From CAYTZN01 sp964442495 (GTDB lineage Bacteria; Pseudomonadota; Gammaproteobacteria; Legionellales; Legionellaceae), in NCBI GenBank assembly GCA_964442495.1, contig CAYTZN010000007.1:1-64000 (forward strand): a stretch of DNA of 64,000 nt. The letters run 5' to 3'. Position 1 is the stretch's first letter. Every line of letters begins with the position of its first letter. A model generated the notes under the pieces. The model was given only the letters and a program-made list of their open reading frames with translations, was not told the origin of the DNA and did not search any database. Positions 38,069 through 47,102 of the stretch are shown piece after piece. The position numbers and the translations under genes were made by a program.

Positions 38069-39982
38069 ATGCCAAATATTACATTACCAGATGGACACGT
38101 TAAACATTTTGAACACCCATTGACGATTCATGACGTTGCCTTGAGCATAGGTCCAGGCCTTGCAAAAGCCGCTTTAGCGGGTCGTGTGGATAATAAAGTG
38201 GTGGACCTTAGCTATTTGCTCACCGGAGACTGCTCTTTAGCGCTTCTTACCGATAAAGACCTTGAAAGCCTGGAGGTTATTCGACACTCCGCTGCTCATT
38301 TATTAGCGCAGGCCGTTAAGCTTCTTTTCCCCAAAGCCCAAGTCACCATTGGCCCTGTGATTGACGATGGTTTTTATTATGATTTTGCTTACGAAAGACC
38401 CTTTACGCCGGATGATTTGGTGCGCATTGAGGAAAAAATGCAGGAATTGGTTCGAGCGAACCATCCCATTACACGCCGCGAACTGCCACGAGATGAAGCC
38501 ATTGCTTATTTTCGTGAATTAGGCGAAGAATACAAAGCTGAAATCATAGCGGGTATTCCTGCGAGTGAGCCCTTGTCTTTATACCGCCAAGGGGATTTTG
38601 AAGATCTTTGTCGCGGCCCTCATGTTCCTGCCACTGGGTGTTTAAAAGCATTTAAATTAACGCGTTTAGCTGGAGCTTATTGGCGTGGCGATTCACGCAA
38701 TGAAATGCTACAACGTATTTATGGTACTGCCTGGGCTGACAAAAAATCACTCGAGCAATATTTGTTTCGACAAGAAGAAGCCGAAAAGCGGGATCACCGT
38801 AAATTAGGCAAAACACTCGATCTATTCCATTTTCAAGACATAGCACCCGGTATGGTCTTTTGGCATCCCAAAGGCTGGACTATCTATCAAGTCATGGAAC
38901 AATACATGAGAGCGCGCTTGGCTGAATTTGGTTATCAAGACATCAAAACGCCGCAATTGGTGGATAAAGTCCTTTGGGAAAAGTCAGGTCATTGGGATAA
39001 TTTTCGGGATAATATGTTTTTTACTGAAACTGAAAATCGTACCTATGCAATAAAGCCCATGAACTGTCCTTGTCACGTTCAAGTGTACAATCAAGGCATT
39101 AAAAGTTATCGAGATTTACCTTATCGGCTATCTGAATTTGGCAACTGTCACCGTTGTGAACCTTCAGGTTCCTTGCACGGATTAATGCGAGTACGTAATT
39201 TTGTGCAGGATGATGCGCATATTTTTTGTACGGAAAGTCAAATCCAATCAGAAGTGGCGACGTTGCTTGAATTTGTGCAATCAGTGTATGCGGACTTTGG
39301 CTTTTCCGATATTGTTTATCGTTTGGCTCTTCGCCCCGAAAAGCGCGTAGGAAGCGATGCTATATGGGATAAATCAGAAACTGCATTGAAAAATGCAATG
39401 CAGAGCCGAAACATTGAATGGGTAGATGCGCCAGGAGAGGGCGCGTTCTACGGGCCTAAAATTGAGTGCTCTTTGGCTGATTGTTTGGGTCGTGTTTGGC
39501 AATGTGGTACTATTCAAGTTGATTTTTCCATGCCAGAACGTTTAGACGCCGAGTTCGTGGCAGAAGATGGTAGTCGGCAAATTCCTGTTATGTTGCATCG
39601 TGCCATTTTGGGTACCTTTGAGCGTTTTATGGGTATTTTACTTGAGCATCATGCAGGAAATTTGCCGTTATGGTTGTCACCCATACAGGTTTCAGTGCTC
39701 ACCATTAGCGAAAAACAACATGAATATGCGGCGAAAATTAACCAAATTTTGCAAAAAAAGGGTATTCGTGCAAATTTTGACTTGAGAAATGAGAAGATTG
39801 GCTTTAAAATTCGCGAGCATACATTGCAAAAAGTGCCTTATTTATTGATCATTGGTGATAAAGAGGTTGAAAACAACCTTGTCGCTGTTAGAACACGTGA
39901 AGGCAAAGATTTAGGCGTAATGACGATAGACGCCATTTACGATACGTTGCAACAGGAAATTACAAGACGCGTTGCTTTGTAG
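38069..39982 (+). CDS. thrS: threonyl-tRNA synthetase
   Basis: Class II synthetase that charges tRNA-Thr. Residues 1-61 form the TGS domain, about 65-225 the editing domain (HSAAHLLAQAV with the HxxxH pattern), then the catalytic core with zinc ligand C333 in MNCPCH and motif 2 near RCEPSGSLHGLMRVR. The anticodon-binding domain is C-terminal. 637 residues, full length. Head of the thrS-infC-rpmI-rplT-pheST-ihfA cluster. Confidence 0.97.
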   Translation: MPNITLPDGHVKHFEHPLTIHDVALSIGPGLAKAALAGRVDNKVVDLSYLLTGDCSLALLTDKDLESLEVIRHSAAHLLAQAVKLLFPKAQVTIGPVIDDGFYYDFAYERPFTPDDLVRIEEKMQELVRANHPITRRELPRDEAIAYFRELGEEYKAEIIAGIPASEPLSLYRQGDFEDLCRGPHVPATGCLKAFKLTRLAGAYWRGDSRNEMLQRIYGTAWADKKSLEQYLFRQEEAEKRDHRKLGKTLDLFHFQDIAPGMVFWHPKGWTIYQVMEQYMRARLAEFGYQDIKTPQLVDKVLWEKSGHWDNFRDNMFFTETENRTYAIKPMNCPCHVQVYNQGIKSYRDLPYRLSEFGNCHRCEPSGSLHGLMRVRNFVQDDAHIFCTESQIQSEVATLLEFVQSVYADFGFSDIVYRLALRPEKRVGSDAIWDKSETALKNAMQSRNIEWVDAPGEGAFYGPKIECSLADCLGRVWQCGTIQVDFSMPERLDAEFVAEDGSRQIPVMLHRAILGTFERFMGILLEHHAGNLPLWLSPIQVSVLTISEKQHEYAAKINQILQKKGIRANFDLRNEKIGFKIREHTLQKVPYLLIIGDKEVENNLVAVRTREGKDLGVMTIDAIYDTLQQEITRRVAL

Positions 39983-40074
39983 AAAAAGGTATTATGGTTT
40001 ACGCAGGCACCCCATGAATTCAATGTTGGTGTTGTTGAGCCATTTTTATTTAAACCAGTTTGGAGGATTTAACC

Positions 40075-40608
40075 ATTAGTGCATCAAATAAGCGTGATAG
40101 TGATCGCGCGCGAATCAACGAACAAATCAATGTACCTGAGGTACGCTTAATTGATGTAGATGGCAATCAGGCTGGAGTAGTCTCAACACGCGAAGCGTTG
40201 CGAGCGGCAGAAGAGGGTGGATTTGACTTGGTTGAAATATCACCAACAGCAAAACCCCCAGTATGTCGGATCATGGATTATGGTAAATATCTTTTTGAAG
40301 TGAGTAAGAAGCAAGCTGAAGCAAAGAAAAAGCAGAAGCAAATTCAAATCAAAGAGCTGAAATTTCGTCCAACGACGGAAGAGGGGGATTATCAGGTCAA
40401 GCTACGCAACCTGATACGTTTCCTGAATCATGGTGATAAAGTCAAAATAACGCTACGGTTTCGTGGTCGTGAAGTGGCTCATCAAGACCTTGGTATGAAA
40501 ATTCTCGAGCGAGTGCAGCAAGACACGGCAGAGGTTGCTGTGGTTGAGCAGCATGCTAAGCGCGAGGGTCGACAACTATTAATGGTCTTATCACCTAAGA
40601 AAAAATAG
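40075..40608 (+). CDS. infC: translation initiation factor IF-3 (AUU start)
   Basis: Binds the 30S subunit, blocks premature subunit joining and rejects non-canonical starts. The protein begins at ATT (40075), which lies 8 nt after a strong GGAGG; no ATG is available nearby. An AUU start is the classic basis of IF-3 autoregulation. The DVDGNQAGVVSTREAL N-domain and the C-domain with KVKITLRFRGREVAHQ are typical. 177 residues from ATT. Confidence 0.95.
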   Translation: MSASNKRDSDRARINEQINVPEVRLIDVDGNQAGVVSTREALRAAEEGGFDLVEISPTAKPPVCRIMDYGKYLFEVSKKQAEAKKKQKQIQIKELKFRPTTEEGDYQVKLRNLIRFLNHGDKVKITLRFRGREVAHQDLGMKILERVQQDTAEVAVVEQHAKREGRQLLMVLSPKKK

Positions 40609-40943
40609 GGTTTATTGACATTGATGAGGGTTGTCTTAAGTTTGGCATGTTTCAACATGATCTACTGCGCGTAGGGTGCGTTGCGATGGCCAAAAATAAT
40701 TCATTCTGATTTAAGTTGATTAGTTATCAATAGACTCAAAGGAATGTGCTATTTATTGATTATTTAGTACCATCCCACGGGTAACTGTGTTCTATGTTGA
40801 ACAACAAGTTTGTTGTGTGCAGAATGAATGGTTTTTAAATGCAGATTTAATTTATGCCTCGAACCAGTTACAAAGTAGGGATCATCCCAGAAACCAATAT
40901 GGTTTGGAATGATCTTTAAGTTTTAATGCGGAGTATATTTGTT
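40609..40943 (+). promoter_or_regulatory. leader region of rpmI-rplT
   Basis: 335 nt without a gene between infC and rpmI. The last part folds into a long hairpin: GATCAT (40880-40885) with ATGATC (40909-40914), and AAACC (40891-40895) with GGTTT (40901-40905), ending 29 nt before the rpmI ATG. A shorter ACAAC/GTTGT stem lies near 40800-40816. In gammaproteobacteria this operon is repressed by L20 binding a structured leader; this is the expected place for such a site, but I could not fold or match it. TTGACA at 40616-40621 may be part of a promoter. Confidence 0.45.
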
Positions 40944-41144
40944 ATGCCAAAGTTAAAGTCACATCGAGGAGCGCACAAACGCTTCCGTAAAACAGCAAGT
41001 GGTGCGATAAAACGTCGTGGCGCTTATAGAAATCATATCCTCACCAAAAAGTCGACAAAGCAAAAACGCCAATTGCGCGTTGCTTCAGGCACATTGAAAC
41101 AATGTGATGCGCGTCTGGCTGAGCGTATGCTGCATGGTAGTTAA
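40944..41144 (+). CDS. rpmI: 50S ribosomal protein L35
   Basis: 66 residues, strongly basic, beginning MPKLKSHRGAHKRFRKTASG, typical of L35. Six in-frame upstream codons from 40926 also start with ATG, but the family start MPKLK at 40944 is preferred. Pairs with rplT 14 nt downstream. Confidence 0.95.
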   Translation: MPKLKSHRGAHKRFRKTASGAIKRRGAYRNHILTKKSTKQKRQLRVASGTLKQCDARLAERMLHGS

Positions 41145-41158
41145 GAGGAGAATGAATA

Positions 41159-41515
41159 ATGCCAAGAGTTAAACGTGGTGTGACAGCAAAAGCTCGTCAC
41201 AAAAAAATATTAGATCAGGCAAAAGGCTATTATGGTGCCCGTAGCCGAACCTATCGAGTAGCTAAGCAAGCCGTTATTAAAGCAGGTCAATATGCTTACC
41301 GTGATAGACGTCAAAAGAAACGTCAATTCCGTGCATTATGGATCACGCGTATTAATGCTCAAGCTAGAGAGTGTGGTCTTTCATATAGTCGTTTAATTGA
41401 TGGCTTGAAAAAGGCAGAGATTGAACTGGATCGTAAGGTTCTAGCTGATATGGCGGTTCATGACAAGCACGCTTTTGCAGCAGTTGCAGAACTGGCTAAA
41501 GCGGCACTTGCCTAA
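41159..41515 (+). CDS. rplT: 50S ribosomal protein L20
   Basis: 118 residues. Binds 23S rRNA early in 50S assembly and in related bacteria represses its own operon. MPRVKRGVTAKARHKKIL and AKGYYGARSRTYRVAKQAV are the family signatures. The ATG follows AAGAGGAG. Confidence 0.96.
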   Translation: MPRVKRGVTAKARHKKILDQAKGYYGARSRTYRVAKQAVIKAGQYAYRDRRQKKRQFRALWITRINAQARECGLSYSRLIDGLKKAEIELDRKVLADMAVHDKHAFAAVAELAKAALA

Positions 41516-41594
41516 GTACACGCAAACGGGATGTTAAAATAGGGTCCGTAAACAATTTACTCTATAAGTTCTACGTGCAGCGTGCTCTATAGGT

Positions 41595-41654
41595 CCTACG
41601 TACCGCGGCTTGTCCGCGGTATCCACGAGATCTTTAGATACCGCGGTACCTAGG
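41595..41654 (+). repeat. REP-like palindrome pair
   Basis: First unit (41595-41625): perfect 8-bp stem TACCGCGG (41601-41608) / CCGCGGTA (41614-41621) around CTTGT, with CCTACG before and TCCACG after. Second unit (41637-41654): GATACCGCGGTACCTAGG, which reads as an inverted copy that has lost its loop and one arm. Together they form a head-to-head pair as in bacterial interspersed mosaic elements. The rest of the 328-nt gap between rplT and pheS shows no gene. Confidence 0.7.
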
Positions 41655-41805
41655 TGCTTTAGGGTATTTAAAACAAAATTGTCAATAGACCTTAGTTAAT
41701 ATAAAACAATAAAAATTCAAAATAACATTGGTTCACCAACGTTATCTGCGAAAGTTAGAGTTTAACATTAACAGTTTAGTCATCTTGAAAAAGCATATTA
41801 ACAGA

Positions 41806-41827
41806 GGGAGGCTTTAGCCTCCCTTTT
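41806..41827 (+). terminator. terminator or attenuator just before pheS
   Basis: GGGAGGC (41806-41812) - TTTA - GCCTCCC (41817-41823) followed by TTTT, ending only 17 nt before the pheS ATG. It may end the rplT transcript or serve as an attenuator of pheST, which in enterics is attenuated by a Phe-rich leader peptide. I see no Phe-rich reading frame ahead of it. Confidence 0.65.
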
Positions 41828-41843
41828 ACTTGTGGGATATAGC

Positions 41844-42857
41844 ATGCAAGATATCACCATTCTACAACAAGAAGCCGTTGCCGCTATTATGGATGCCAAA
41901 AATGCAGACAGTTTAGAGGCGATTCGCGTTGAGTATTTAGGAAAAAAAGGTCGTTTAACGGAGTTACTCAAAGGTTTGGTTCATCTTTCTGCTGAAGAAA
42001 AGCCTAAAATGGGGCAATGTGTTAATCAAGCAAAGCGAGACATTACCGCATCTATTGATGAAAAAATGTTGCAGTTAAAAGAAGAAGCACTGCAGCACAA
42101 ACTATCCACCGAAAAAATCGATGTCACATTGCCTGGTCGTGGTAACCAATCCGGTTCCTTGCATCCAGTGACAAAAGTCAAGCGCCGTATCAATGCGTAT
42201 TTTAGCCGTATGGGTTTTGATGTGCTTGATGGCCCAGAAATAGAAACAGAATTTTATAATTTTGAAGCATTAAATATTGCTTCTCATCACCCGGCGCGCG
42301 CAATGCACGACACGTTTTATTTTGGGGATGGGCGTCTCTTAAGAACGCATACGTCTCCGGTGCAAATTCGTGCGATGGAAAATAGAACGCCGCCATTGCG
42401 ACTCATCGCTCCAGGTCGGGTTTATCGGTGCGACTCAGATTTAACGCATACGCCGATGTTTCATCAAGTCGAAGGACTGTTCATCGATAAGCAGGCAACA
42501 CTTGCTGGCTTAAAGGGATTGTTGCATGATTTCTTCGCGGAGTTTTTTGGCCGTGAGTTAGCCGTGCGTTTTAGACCATCTTATTTTCCTTTCACCGAGC
42601 CTTCTGCTGAAGTTGATATTGAGTGTACTCAATGTTCAGGAAAAGGCTGTCGTTCCTGTAAATTTACAGGGTGGCTTGAAGTTTTAGGATGTGGCATGGT
42701 GCATCCCAACGTTCTGCGTGCTGCTAATATTTCCCCGGACGACTATCAAGGATGGGCTTTTGGGATGGGCATGGATAGATTAGCCATGCTTTATTATGGC
42801 ATCGATGATTTGCGCATGATGTTTGAGAATGATTTAACATTTTTGAACCAGTTTTAA
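41844..42857 (+). CDS. pheS: phenylalanyl-tRNA synthetase alpha subunit
   Basis: Catalytic subunit of the alpha2-beta2 synthetase. An N-terminal coiled coil (about 1-90) precedes the class II core. THTSPVQIRAM (motif 1 region) and GCGMVHPNVL are present. A cysteine-bearing insertion CTQCSGKGCRSC before the last motif is seen in many bacterial PheS. The ATG at 41844 is chosen over an in-frame GTG at 41832. 337 residues. Confidence 0.96.
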   Translation: MQDITILQQEAVAAIMDAKNADSLEAIRVEYLGKKGRLTELLKGLVHLSAEEKPKMGQCVNQAKRDITASIDEKMLQLKEEALQHKLSTEKIDVTLPGRGNQSGSLHPVTKVKRRINAYFSRMGFDVLDGPEIETEFYNFEALNIASHHPARAMHDTFYFGDGRLLRTHTSPVQIRAMENRTPPLRLIAPGRVYRCDSDLTHTPMFHQVEGLFIDKQATLAGLKGLLHDFFAEFFGRELAVRFRPSYFPFTEPSAEVDIECTQCSGKGCRSCKFTGWLEVLGCGMVHPNVLRAANISPDDYQGWAFGMGMDRLAMLYYGIDDLRMMFENDLTFLNQF

Positions 42858-42924
42858 TCGCTGATAGTTTCTTTTTTGCGGGTGTATGCAAAGGAAATTA
42901 TAAATATAACAGTAGGACGCTCCA

Positions 42925-45303
42925 ATGAAAGTAAGTGAATTATGGTTACGGGAATGGGTTAATCCCTCTTTAACAGCGCCTGAACTCAGCGCTCAGCTGA
43001 CGATGGCAGGTTTAGAAGTGGACAGCTTGACCCCTGTTGCGGGCGAATTTAGCCATGTTGTTGTGGCTAAGGTTTTAAAGACGGCTCCTCACCCACAAGC
43101 CGATAAGCTTACCTTGTGTGAAGTCGATGCAGGTAATGGCGCGCCGCTCAGTATTGTTTGTGGGGCGTCTAATGTACGGTCGGGTCTAATGGTGGCCTTG
43201 GCCTTGCCTGGTGCAAAATTGCCCGGAGGGATTTCAATAAAAGAATCCATGCTTCGTGGCCAATTGTCACAAGGGATGTTGTGCTCAGTGACAGAATTAG
43301 GCTTGGAAGAGCAGTCAGACGGCATTTTGGAGCTTGCCGATGATGCACCTGTTGGGACTGACTTGCGTGAATATTTATTGCTAAATGATAAGGTATTCGA
43401 TATTGATCTTACGCCCAATCGTGCCGATTGTTTTAGCATTTTAGGTGTTGCTCGCGAAGTGGCGGCTTTAAATGGAGTACCTCTTCAAGACGTGCCATCG
43501 GTGGTAGTGCCTGCAATGACTGATGAGGCGTTAAATATTCATTTAGAAGCTCCAGATGCTTGCCCTCAGTACTGCGGACGAGTCATTCGAAACATTCATC
43601 CTCATGCGACCACCCCATTCTGGATGAAGGAGCGTTTACGACGCAGTGGTCTGCGCTCTGTACACCCTGTTGTTGATGTTACTAACTATGTAATGCTTGA
43701 GTTAGGTCAACCGATGCATGCGTTTGATTTAAAGAGCATTGAAGGTGATATTTCAGCCCGATTTGGCCATGCTTCAGAAACGCTGCTTTTACTCGATGGT
43801 CAAACTGTCGTGTTGAACGAAAAAGTATTAGTGATTGCAGATAGCGTGAAACCATTAGCTTTGGCCGGGGTTATGGGTGGGAAAGCAAGTTCAGTCGACG
43901 CAGAAACCACGGATATTTTTCTCGAAAGTGCCTATTTTAACCCATTAATGGTGGCGGGTGTTGCGCGGGCATTTAATCTCTTTAGCGATTCTTCACAGCG
44001 TTTTGAACGCGGTGTTGATTCAACACTTCAGTCGCTGGCTTTAGAGCGTGCTACTGAATTATTGCTTGACATTGTTGGGGGTGAGCCCGGTCCTTTAATC
44101 ATGGTTCGTGATGCTAATTTTATGCCTTCTCGCGTTACAATTGCGTTTTCTCCAGCCAAGGTAAAGCAACTAACGGGCATATCTGTTACTGAAGACGCAA
44201 TGAAGTCAATATTGACCGGGTTGGGAATGGCAATCGTTGATACAGGAGCGCATTGGGACGTCTCTGTGCCGGCTCATCGTTTTGATATTTCACTCGACGT
44301 TGACCTTGTGGAGGAAATTATTCGTTTGTATGGTTATGAGAATATTAAAGCAGCGCCTTGGATGGCAGTGGTACAAGCGGGCAAAGCCAATGAGTCTGAA
44401 AGCTTAATCAGCCAAATCAGTGATTTTTTATGTGGCAGAGGGTACCACGAAGCCATCAATTATAGTTTTGTGGATCCTTTATTACAGCAGGCGCTGTATC
44501 CTGAGCGCCCTACCATGCAACTGTTAAACCCGATTTCATCTGAGTTATCTGAAATGCGCCTCGGCATGTGGCCAGGCTTGCTTGCGTCTATGATTTATAA
44601 TGCCCATCGTCAACAATCGGCAATTCAATTGTTTGAAGCAGGTGTTGTTTTTGATGGCAATGGAGATGCGCTTCAGGAGCGTGCTTGTGTAGCTGGATTA
44701 TTAACGGGACAGAGTGGTTTGCTGAATTGGAGTGAGCCTTCTCGTGCCTTCGATTTTTATGATGTAAAGGGCGATCTACAAGCCTTGTTTTTGCAATTGA
44801 ACCTGTATGATGTTCAGTTTGTTGCAGCAACACATGATGCGCTACACCCTGGACAAACAGCAAAAATACAGATTGCGGGTAAAGATGCTGGTTGGATTGG
44901 GGCACTTCACCCACGCTTAGTGGATGCCCTTGAGGTATCTGCTGACGTTATCTTGTTTGAATTAAACTTGTCGTCTTTGGTAAACGCACACACTGTACGT
45001 TACCAATCCATTTCAAAATACCCACAAATTCGACGAGACTTATCATTGCTTGTGAGTGAAGAGGTCAGTGCTGCACAAATTGAAGCCTCGGTGCGGGCGG
45101 TGGTTTCACCGGCATTGTTGAAGTCATTTGATGTGTTTGACGTATATACTGGTGAAAAAATACCTTCACATAAAAAAAGTCTGGCTATAGCCTTGACCTT
45201 GCAAGATGAGCATCGGACACTGGTTGATACAGAGATAAATGCGATAATTGGTGCTATAATAAATCAATTGGACAATGAATTTGCCATTATATTGAGGGAC
45301 TAA
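42925..45303 (+). CDS. pheT: phenylalanyl-tRNA synthetase beta subunit
   Basis: 792 residues. An EMAP-like tRNA-binding domain (about 40-150) is followed by B3/B4 editing, B5, and core domains, and a C-terminal ferredoxin-fold anticodon-binding domain (SISKYPQIRRDLSLLVSEEV onward). Follows pheS by 67 nt and precedes ihfA by 2 nt. Confidence 0.96.
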   Translation: MKVSELWLREWVNPSLTAPELSAQLTMAGLEVDSLTPVAGEFSHVVVAKVLKTAPHPQADKLTLCEVDAGNGAPLSIVCGASNVRSGLMVALALPGAKLPGGISIKESMLRGQLSQGMLCSVTELGLEEQSDGILELADDAPVGTDLREYLLLNDKVFDIDLTPNRADCFSILGVAREVAALNGVPLQDVPSVVVPAMTDEALNIHLEAPDACPQYCGRVIRNIHPHATTPFWMKERLRRSGLRSVHPVVDVTNYVMLELGQPMHAFDLKSIEGDISARFGHASETLLLLDGQTVVLNEKVLVIADSVKPLALAGVMGGKASSVDAETTDIFLESAYFNPLMVAGVARAFNLFSDSSQRFERGVDSTLQSLALERATELLLDIVGGEPGPLIMVRDANFMPSRVTIAFSPAKVKQLTGISVTEDAMKSILTGLGMAIVDTGAHWDVSVPAHRFDISLDVDLVEEIIRLYGYENIKAAPWMAVVQAGKANESESLISQISDFLCGRGYHEAINYSFVDPLLQQALYPERPTMQLLNPISSELSEMRLGMWPGLLASMIYNAHRQQSAIQLFEAGVVFDGNGDALQERACVAGLLTGQSGLLNWSEPSRAFDFYDVKGDLQALFLQLNLYDVQFVAATHDALHPGQTAKIQIAGKDAGWIGALHPRLVDALEVSADVILFELNLSSLVNAHTVRYQSISKYPQIRRDLSLLVSEEVSAAQIEASVRAVVSPALLKSFDVFDVYTGEKIPSHKKSLAIALTLQDEHRTLVDTEINAIIGAIINQLDNEFAIILRD

Positions 45304-45305
45304 TC

Positions 45306-45599
45306 GTGAATGCTTTGAGTAAAGCCATACTAGCAGATGCCTTGTGTAATGTTGTAGAGCTAACCAAACCTGATGCTAAAGAGGTTGTTGAGCAATTTTT
45401 TGAAGAAATCAGGTTTGCACTTGAAGACGGTCAGCATGTTAAATTATCAGGGTTTGGTAATTTTTCTTTGCGGGACAAGCCTCAGCGTCCGGGGCGAAAT
45501 CCTAAAACTGGAGAGGAAATTCCGGTGGCTGCACGGCGTGTAGTAACGTTTAAGCCAGGTCTTAAATTAAAAACAAAAATTGAAATACGAGATAAATAA
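45306..45599 (+). CDS. ihfA: integration host factor alpha subunit
   Basis: 97-residue DNA-bending protein of the HU/IHF family. KLSGFGNFSLRDKPQRPGRNPKTGEEI carries the beta-arm with the intercalating proline; the C-terminus VTFKPGLKLKTKIE is typical. It starts with GTG at 45306 right after pheT, the usual pheT-ihfA order. Confidence 0.95.
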   Translation: MNALSKAILADALCNVVELTKPDAKEVVEQFFEEIRFALEDGQHVKLSGFGNFSLRDKPQRPGRNPKTGEEIPVAARRVVTFKPGLKLKTKIEIRDK

Positions 45600-45603
45600 A
45601 CCT

Positions 45604-45924
45604 TTGACCCATTATACAAAACACCTTTTCATTTGCACCAACCAGAAAGTGGTTGGTAAGCAATGTTGCGCCCTATCGGGCGGGGAACCTTTCTTTGATT
45701 ATCTAAAGCAGACATTGCTCGCTCAAGGTTTGCATGGATCTGGTCAATTTAGAGTCAGTAAATCCGGGTGTTTAGGGCGTTGTAACGCAGGGCCTGCATT
45801 GGTGATTTATCCTGAAGGTGTGTGGTATACCTATTCTTCTTTTGATGATATTGATGAAATTATTGCCACACATTTGGTCGCTGGAGGCCTTGTTGAGCGT
45901 CTCTTGATCAGCCCATTGGAATAA
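45604..45924 (+). CDS. thioredoxin-like 2Fe-2S ferredoxin
   Basis: About 106 residues. Ligand cysteines are visible in LFICTNQKVVGKQCC and KSGCLGRCNAGP, the pattern of thioredoxin-fold 2Fe-2S ferredoxins. No ATG lies upstream of the conserved part. TTG at 45604 (MTHYTKHLF) is the most natural start; another TTG at 45580 would overlap ihfA. Redox partner unknown. Confidence 0.8.
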   Translation: MTHYTKHLFICTNQKVVGKQCCALSGGEPFFDYLKQTLLAQGLHGSGQFRVSKSGCLGRCNAGPALVIYPEGVWYTYSSFDDIDEIIATHLVAGGLVERLLISPLE

Positions 45925-46030
45925 AATGTGTATTTTACTGTACATTTTACTTGTACCTTAACCCTCTTTTAGTTAAAATCGCCCGTCCAAGATTAAAAGA
46001 TTATCATTAGGGCGGTACGGAGTTAGTTTA

Positions 46031-46465
46031 ATGAAAACATTTAGCGCCAAGGCACACGAAGTTAAACGTGATTGGTATGTAGTTGATGCCAGCGAAAAAG
46101 TATTAGGTCGTCTTGCTACCGAAATTGCGCGTCGTTTACGCGGCAAACACAAAGCAGAATATACACCACACGTCGACACGGGTGACTTTATTATTGTTAC
46201 CAATGCAGAAAAAGTGACCGTAACTGGCCGCAAATTTAAAGAAAAGATGTATTATAATCACTCTGGTTTTCCAGGTGGTATAAAGTCAATGACTTTTGAT
46301 AAACTGCAAGAAAAAAACCCTGCCCGTATTCTTGAGCGAGCAGTAAAAGGGATGCTTCCTAAAAATTCATTGGGTCGAGAAATGTTCCGTAAACTTAAGA
46401 TCTATGTAGGTTCGGCACATCCACATGAAGCACAGCAACCTAAGCAACTTGAGATTAAGGAATAA
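46031..46465 (+). CDS. rplM: 50S ribosomal protein L13
   Basis: 144 residues, early 50S assembly protein. MKTFSAKAHEVKRDWYVVDA and GRLATEIARRLRGKHKAEYTPH are typical. It is paired with rpsI 5 nt downstream, the near-universal rplM-rpsI operon. Confidence 0.97.
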   Translation: MKTFSAKAHEVKRDWYVVDASEKVLGRLATEIARRLRGKHKAEYTPHVDTGDFIIVTNAEKVTVTGRKFKEKMYYNHSGFPGGIKSMTFDKLQEKNPARILERAVKGMLPKNSLGREMFRKLKIYVGSAHPHEAQQPKQLEIKE

Positions 46466-46470
46466 GTATT

Positions 46471-46902
46471 ATGGCTGAATTGCAGCAATACTATGGTACT
46501 GGCCGCAGAAAAAGTTCATCAGCAAGGGTGTTCTTGCGTCCTGGTAAAGGCGAAATTAAAGTTAACAATCGCGTTTTAGAAGATTATTTTGGCCGTGAAA
46601 CATCATGCATGGTTATTCGGCAACCGCTGGAAGCTACCGATGTTCTTGGTAAATTTGATATCTATGCAACCGTTGTTGGCGGCGGAATTTCTGGCCAAGC
46701 AGGTGCTATTCGTTTAGGAATTGCGCGTGCATTGGTCAACTATGATGAGCATGATCAACCAGAAGATGCTGAGCCACGTCCTGATTCGTTTCGTAGAAAA
46801 TTGCGTGCACGCGGCCTCTTAACACGTGACTCACGTCGTGTGGAAAGGAAGAAGGTCGGTTTGCACAAAGCACGACGTGCAACACAGTATTCCAAGCGTT
46901 AA
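46471..46902 (+). CDS. rpsI: 30S ribosomal protein S9 (with insertion)
   Basis: The S9 C-terminal tail reaches into the P-site; here it ends QYSKR as expected. It is 143 residues against 130 in E. coli. The extra length is an acidic/proline stretch of about 12 residues (94-105, HDQPEDAEPRPD region) inserted after ARALVNYDE, in the loop before RRKLRARG. The rest aligns without gaps. Possibly a Legionella-lineage feature. Confidence 0.95.
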   Translation: MAELQQYYGTGRRKSSSARVFLRPGKGEIKVNNRVLEDYFGRETSCMVIRQPLEATDVLGKFDIYATVVGGGISGQAGAIRLGIARALVNYDEHDQPEDAEPRPDSFRRKLRARGLLTRDSRRVERKKVGLHKARRATQYSKR

Positions 46903-46929
46903 TCTTATATCTAAATATCATATTAAAAA

Positions 46930-46954
46930 GCCCGCGTTTATCGCGGGTTTTTTT
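46930..46954 (+). terminator. terminator after rpsI
   Basis: CCCGCG (46931-46936) - TTTAT - CGCGGG (46942-46947) followed by seven T. Ends the rplM-rpsI operon. Confidence 0.9.
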
Positions 46955-47102
46955 ATTTCGTAGAACTGCTTCTTATTTGTATCCTTAAGCCTTGGCTCTC
47001 TGTCCATGATTGTTTTCAATGGTGCCATTCTTTGGTATAAATATGGTTGCTTTATACTCTTCACCACCAATTTAAGCTCTGTAATGAAGGATGGATACAA
47101 CA

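Noticed and set aside
41790..41820. Short frame ending at the pre-pheS hairpin that might be a leader peptide
   Set aside because: It starts only with TTG and contains no phenylalanine codons, so it does not fit a Phe attenuator.
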